Positions 60,151-64,000 of a stretch of 64,000 nucleotides of DNA are shown here, one piece after another. A program made the translations under genes and the position numbers. The notes below the pieces were generated by a model. The model worked only from the letters and a program-made list of their open reading frames with translations, searched no databases and was not told the origin of the DNA. The DNA is taken from contig CP191518.1 of the NCBI GenBank assembly GCA_050516505.1, positions 2,418,001-2,482,000 of the forward strand. Reading direction: 5' to 3'. Position 1 is the first letter of the stretch; every line of letters starts with the position of its first letter. Source of the stretch: Scandinavium ludwigii_A. Lineage in GTDB: Bacteria; Pseudomonadota; Gammaproteobacteria; Enterobacterales; Enterobacteriaceae.

Positions 60151-62789
60151 TCTTGCTCCTTACAGTCCTTGCCTGCCCGGCAGCGCGGGTCGGGAAGGAC
60201 CGCGTTTTGCTCAAGCCATGCCTGAAGATTGTCGCCAAAGCGCAAACTGCGCCAAAGATCGAACACATTCTCTTCATGGGTATAGTTCAAATTCACGGTG
60301 CTGCTTTTGCCATCCACCCGGCTGATGCCGGTCACGGTAGATTTCAGCGTCAGCAGGCCGAGATTATCGAGATTGATTTTGGTCCACGAACGGGAAATTT
60401 CCATATAGCGCAACCAGTTAATCGCCACGCCCGCAACCATATTATCTTCCACCACCGCATCAGCCGTGTCTTTATCGATACGCAGCGTCATCGGGCCGGG
60501 GTTGGTCAGCCAGCCATCTTTGATTATCCACTTTTCATTGTCGAGCCACAGCGGCAGCGCCCCGCTCACCGGGCCGGACATCGTAAACTGCTTTGGATTT
60601 ACCGCGCTGATAAGTTCGCTGGAGGAGATATTCTGCACCCGCAACAGCGCCGGATCGTGCTGCGGCATCCGCAGCTGTAGCATCGAAAGCTTGCCGCCAA
60701 GAATGTCGACGTTCACATCGCTGAGCATCAGCGGGTTGCGTTCGTCCCACGGATAGCTCCCCTGCAAGTCCGCCGTGAAATTGCTGGCCGTCACCTGGTT
60801 GACGATTTCACCGATGCGCAGCGACACCTGGCCTCGCGAGCCCAGTTCCCAGGTGCCATCGCTGAAGCGGAACGGCAGGACAACGTCGATCCCGTTGAAT
60901 TGGTTATCCGGCATCCAGGCGCTTCCGCCTTTCAGCACGCCATGCCCACCGGCTTCAAAACCCTGCCCGGCTGCGGCAGAAAACGCCACTTGGGCGTATA
61001 ACGTGCCCTCACGCAAATTCATTTTCCAGTCGGGTGGAACGAGCGGCTGAAACACCGTCAGCGACTGTTTCGGCCACCATGCCTCGCCGCGAAGACGTTC
61101 CCCGTCCCAGCGTCCATTAAGACGAACCGGCCCAATTTTCGCCGCGTGGAGATCGCCCTTGAACTGGAACCAGGTCGGGTCGCGTCCATCAACGCTGAAC
61201 TTGAGCGTCGACGGCGGTAACACACTGCCCCCGCTGAACTGCGTTTCACCCGCATCGAGGGAAAGTGCTCCGGTCAGGGACGGATGCTGCTCGTTACGGA
61301 TCCAGTGAATCGGCTTCTCAAGCACCAGCCGCGGCTGACTAACGTTCATGGTGCCGTACTGGAGTTTGTCGAAGCCCGTCGACAGGCTGTTAAGCACGAT
61401 TGAACTGTCGCGCCATTCCCCATCGCCTTTCATATCCCAGCGCGCCTGCATCGGCGTGAAATGCCCGTCTCCCCAATAATGCCAGCGCCAGCTGCCTTTA
61501 TCGGGAAGAAAATTATTGGCCTGGCCATCGAGGTGCAGGACAAAATCCCCCATTTCCTGCTCGTGGGCTCGCAGGATCGCCTGCAGACGGCCATCAATGC
61601 CTTGGCTGCTGACGTGCACGCCTGCTAACGGCCATCGGATTTCATCAATATTCAAGGAATCTATAATACGACCGCGCGAGCGCAGCAGTGATCCGGGCGC
61701 AAAGCTGAGTTTCGGGTCGGTTAACGGGCCGCTGAGTTGCGCCGGAAGTATCGCGTACAGTACCAGATCGTCGTATTTGGCTTCGCCGGTCAACTGCAAC
61801 GGCATGGCGCTACTGTCCATACTCAGCGTACCCGGCCCGATGGTCAGCACGGCGTTACCCTTACCGGCGGCACCTTGAGTCAGTACATTAAGACGCCCTG
61901 AAATCTGCATCTTATCGATGCCCTGCTGCCAGTTATCGATTTTTAAGCCGACGCGTCCGCTGAGTGGGACGCCGTCCTGCCACGGCCAATTCCAGCGGCC
62001 GTCGCTGATCGTCAGCCGTTCGCGGGTCAGTTCCCACGGCAAATCAAGCAGCGGCTCTGTATTACCGCGTTCCATCATGACCAGTTGGCCCTGATTTTCG
62101 CGCCACTCAAGTTCGGCATCCACCAGCGCGGAGGGATTTGGCACCTGGAAAGTGGTCACCGCATGGCCACTGACGGGCAAGCCGTCGGGCACCAGCGGCA
62201 TAGTGAATTGACCCACCAGTTTAATAGGCGGTTCGTCGGCCTGAACTTTGGCTTCAAAGCGGCTGACGGTCAGTTGCTGCCCTTTCATGTTGGCCTGTAA
62301 ATGCACCGCTTCACCGTCGTAGGTCAGCGTTTGCATTGATGGATTCAATGATATCGCCAGTTTTCCTTGCCATTTCTCCCATGGCGACAGGCGTAGCTGA
62401 TCGATAGTCAGCCAACTGTTCGGCAGCATGGATTGCCATTCGGCAAGACTGCGCGGCGCGCCAGGTGCCGGCGTGCTTTCGGGAAGCTTACTCAGGCAGG
62501 TGGAATTCATGTCGAGTTGGCCCACGTGCACCCGCCAGCGGCTCGGGTGTGACAGCTCGAGATCGTGAACCTCTGCGAGTTGGCAGTCCCCCACCAGATA
62601 ACGCAACTCCGGCACATGTACCGAATTGCGGGTGATGCGGGGACTTTTCTCTATAGCGATGCGCGTTCCCGCCGGAAGCCAAATACCCGCGAGTGTCGGC
62701 ACCCAGTGCGTCAACGTCAGCAGAAGCGTCAGCGGGAGGAGGATCAGTAACAGCAGTAGCGCAATCGCGGCTTTCCAGGTACCCTTCAT
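60147..62789 (-). CDS. ydbH: AsmA-like intermembrane phospholipid transport protein YdbH
   Basis: 880 residues (E. coli 879). One N-terminal membrane helix (about residues 8-30) anchors it in the inner membrane; the rest is a long periplasmic beta-rich groove of the AsmA-like family (with TamB and YhdP), thought to carry phospholipids to the outer membrane. First gene of the ydbH-ynbE-ydbL operon. Divergent from ldhA, as in K-12. Confidence 0.94.
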   Translation of the reverse strand: MKGTWKAAIALLLLLILLPLTLLLTLTHWVPTLAGIWLPAGTRIAIEKSPRITRNSVHVPELRYLVGDCQLAEVHDLELSHPSRWRVHVGQLDMNSTCLSKLPESTPAPGAPRSLAEWQSMLPNSWLTIDQLRLSPWEKWQGKLAISLNPSMQTLTYDGEAVHLQANMKGQQLTVSRFEAKVQADEPPIKLVGQFTMPLVPDGLPVSGHAVTTFQVPNPSALVDAELEWRENQGQLVMMERGNTEPLLDLPWELTRERLTISDGRWNWPWQDGVPLSGRVGLKIDNWQQGIDKMQISGRLNVLTQGAAGKGNAVLTIGPGTLSMDSSAMPLQLTGEAKYDDLVLYAILPAQLSGPLTDPKLSFAPGSLLRSRGRIIDSLNIDEIRWPLAGVHVSSQGIDGRLQAILRAHEQEMGDFVLHLDGQANNFLPDKGSWRWHYWGDGHFTPMQARWDMKGDGEWRDSSIVLNSLSTGFDKLQYGTMNVSQPRLVLEKPIHWIRNEQHPSLTGALSLDAGETQFSGGSVLPPSTLKFSVDGRDPTWFQFKGDLHAAKIGPVRLNGRWDGERLRGEAWWPKQSLTVFQPLVPPDWKMNLREGTLYAQVAFSAAAGQGFEAGGHGVLKGGSAWMPDNQFNGIDVVLPFRFSDGTWELGSRGQVSLRIGEIVNQVTASNFTADLQGSYPWDERNPLMLSDVNVDILGGKLSMLQLRMPQHDPALLRVQNISSSELISAVNPKQFTMSGPVSGALPLWLDNEKWIIKDGWLTNPGPMTLRIDKDTADAVVEDNMVAGVAINWLRYMEISRSWTKINLDNLGLLTLKSTVTGISRVDGKSSTVNLNYTHEENVFDLWRSLRFGDNLQAWLEQNAVLPDPRCRAGKDCKEQE

Positions 62790-63045
62790 GGGCGATTAAC
62801 ATCCTGATTCTTTGTGATTAAAAGCCGAAGTGGCGCATATTGTGGCATGTTTAGCCGACCCGTTAAAGTCACCGTCAGGCTTAAGCATAGATGGTGCAAT
62901 TGAGGCCTTCCTGAAAATCCATCAAACCTCTGCGCGTTATGCTCTACACTCTTTGTTATAACCTGATGATTAAACTAAATTTTAAAATTTGTATGATTAT
63001 TTTAAATATGCTACCGTGACGTTAATATCACAGGAGAAAAGTCTT

Positions 63046-64000
63046 ATGAAAATCGCAGTTTACAGCACAAAGCAGTACGATAAAAAGTACCTGCAAGATG
63101 TTAATGATGCATTTGGCTTTGAACTTGAATTTTTCGACTTCCTTTTAACCGAAAAGACAGCCAAAACGGCGCACGGTTGTGAAGCCGTCTGCATTTTCGT
63201 CAATGATGACGGCAGCCGCCCGGTTCTGGAAGAGCTGAGAAAACAAGGCGTGAAGTATATCGCCCTGCGCTGCGCTGGCTTTAATAACGTCGATCTTGAT
63301 GCGGCCAAAGAGCTGGGCCTGCACGTGGTTCGCGTCCCGGCCTACTCACCGGAAGCGGTAGCGGAACATGCCATCGGCCTGATGATGTCATTGAACCGTC
63401 GTATTCACCGCGCTTATCAACGCACCCGTGATGCCAACTTCTCTCTCGAAGGGTTGTGCGGTTTCACGATGCACGGCAAAACAGCGGGTATTGTCGGCAC
63501 CGGTAAAATCGGCGTGGCAACGCTGCGTATTCTGAAAGGCTTCGGCATGAAGCTGCTGGCTTTCGACCCGTATCCAAGTGATGCGGCGCTGGAGATCGGC
63601 GTGGAATATGTTGACCTGCCAACGCTGTTTTCGCAGTCGGACGTCATTTCCCTGCACTGTCCGCTGACGCCAGAAAATTATCATCTGCTGAACCACAGCG
63701 CGTTCGAGCAGATGAAAGACGGCGTGATGATTATTAACACTAGCCGCGGTGGGCTTATTGACTCGCAGGCCGCCATCGACGCGCTGAAAAACCAGAAAAT
63801 TGGCGCGCTGGGGATGGACGTGTACGAGAATGAACGCGATCTGTTCTTTGAAGATAAATCTAACGACGTGATTCAGGATGACGTGTTCCGTCGCTTGTCG
63901 GCCTGCCACAACGTGCTGTTCACCGGCCACCAGGCATTCCTGACCGCCGAAGCGCTGACCAGCATTTCGCAGACCACCCTGGAAAACCTGCGTCAAATTG
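63046..64000 (+). CDS. ldhA: D-lactate dehydrogenase LdhA (3' end missing)
   Basis: The frame opens at the ATG at 63046 (AGGAGA upstream) and runs 318 codons to the window edge, lacking about 11 residues of the usual 329. D-2-hydroxyacid dehydrogenase with the NAD motif GIVGTGKIGVATLRI, the Arg of NTSRGGLID, Glu in DVYENERD and the catalytic His in FTGHQAFLT. It reduces pyruvate to D-lactate in fermentation. Divergent from ydbH. Confidence 0.95.
   Translation, partial: MKIAVYSTKQYDKKYLQDVNDAFGFELEFFDFLLTEKTAKTAHGCEAVCIFVNDDGSRPVLEELRKQGVKYIALRCAGFNNVDLDAAKELGLHVVRVPAYSPEAVAEHAIGLMMSLNRRIHRAYQRTRDANFSLEGLCGFTMHGKTAGIVGTGKIGVATLRILKGFGMKLLAFDPYPSDAALEIGVEYVDLPTLFSQSDVISLHCPLTPENYHLLNHSAFEQMKDGVMIINTSRGGLIDSQAAIDALKNQKIGALGMDVYENERDLFFEDKSNDVIQDDVFRRLSACHNVLFTGHQAFLTAEALTSISQTTLENLRQI

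Overview
The window is chromosomal DNA of an enterobacterium (family Enterobacteriaceae, Enterobacter/Lelliottia/Citrobacter-like). Most proteins read as close orthologues of Escherichia coli K-12 proteins, several at exactly the same length. The gene order is that of the K-12 terminus region from ydcP to ldhA, in flipped orientation. The DNA is moderately GC-rich and carries REP/BIME palindromes between genes. I see no insertion sequence, prophage, tRNA, rRNA or CRISPR array. Genus-level placement is a guess.

Layout. 1-2.1 kb: operon for a CioAB-type cytochrome bd oxidase, cut at its 5' end, plus a tiny DUF2474 subunit. 2.2-14 kb: backbone genes rlhA(ydcP), sutR(ydcN), ydcO, ydcL, tehB, ydcK and rimL, interleaved with accessory genes (an AraC regulator, an EamA transporter, and a divergent DppA-like/PepT-like pair). 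14-24.8 kb: an orphan hpxO behind a consensus sigma-54 promoter, opgD, an accessory block (amino-acid binding protein, aminotransferase, flavoprotein, LysR regulator, carboxylesterase), then ydcJ. 24.9-27.5 kb: protocatechuate 3,4-dioxygenase pcaHG with a PcaQ-type regulator. 27.5-38.5 kb: cybB, an intact gapC, an alpha/beta hydrolase, a GFA-family protein, aldA, ydcF, hrpA, azoR. 38.5-52 kb: the complete phenylacetate cluster, paaABCDEFGHIJK-paaX-paaY with divergent paaZ. 52-59.6 kb: tynA, feaB and feaR (aromatic amine to phenylacetate), split by a membrane diguanylate cyclase and a HigB2/HigA2-like toxin-antitoxin pair. 59.6-64 kb: ydbL-ynbE-ydbH and ldhA, cut at its 3' end.

How the genes work together. 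TynA oxidises phenylethylamine in the periplasm, FeaB oxidises the aldehyde to phenylacetate, and PaaK, PaaABCE, PaaG, PaaZ, PaaJ, PaaF and PaaH take it to acetyl-CoA and succinyl-CoA under PaaX/FeaR control. pcaHG adds ring cleavage of protocatechuate, and ydcO is a benzoate-transporter-family gene. The window is thus rich in aromatic catabolism.

The least explained part is 17.2-21.9 kb. There, a near-identical 34-bp sequence lies both in the divergent aminotransferase/flavoprotein promoter region and directly upstream of the linked LysR gene, which points to one small regulon of unknown substrate. Other notable signals are the hpxO sigma-54 promoter, paired FeaR-type boxes 21 bp apart upstream of both tynA and feaB, a long inverted repeat between sutR and ydcO, exact 16-bp operator repeats before the toxin-antitoxin genes, and a NemR-like box upstream of gapC.
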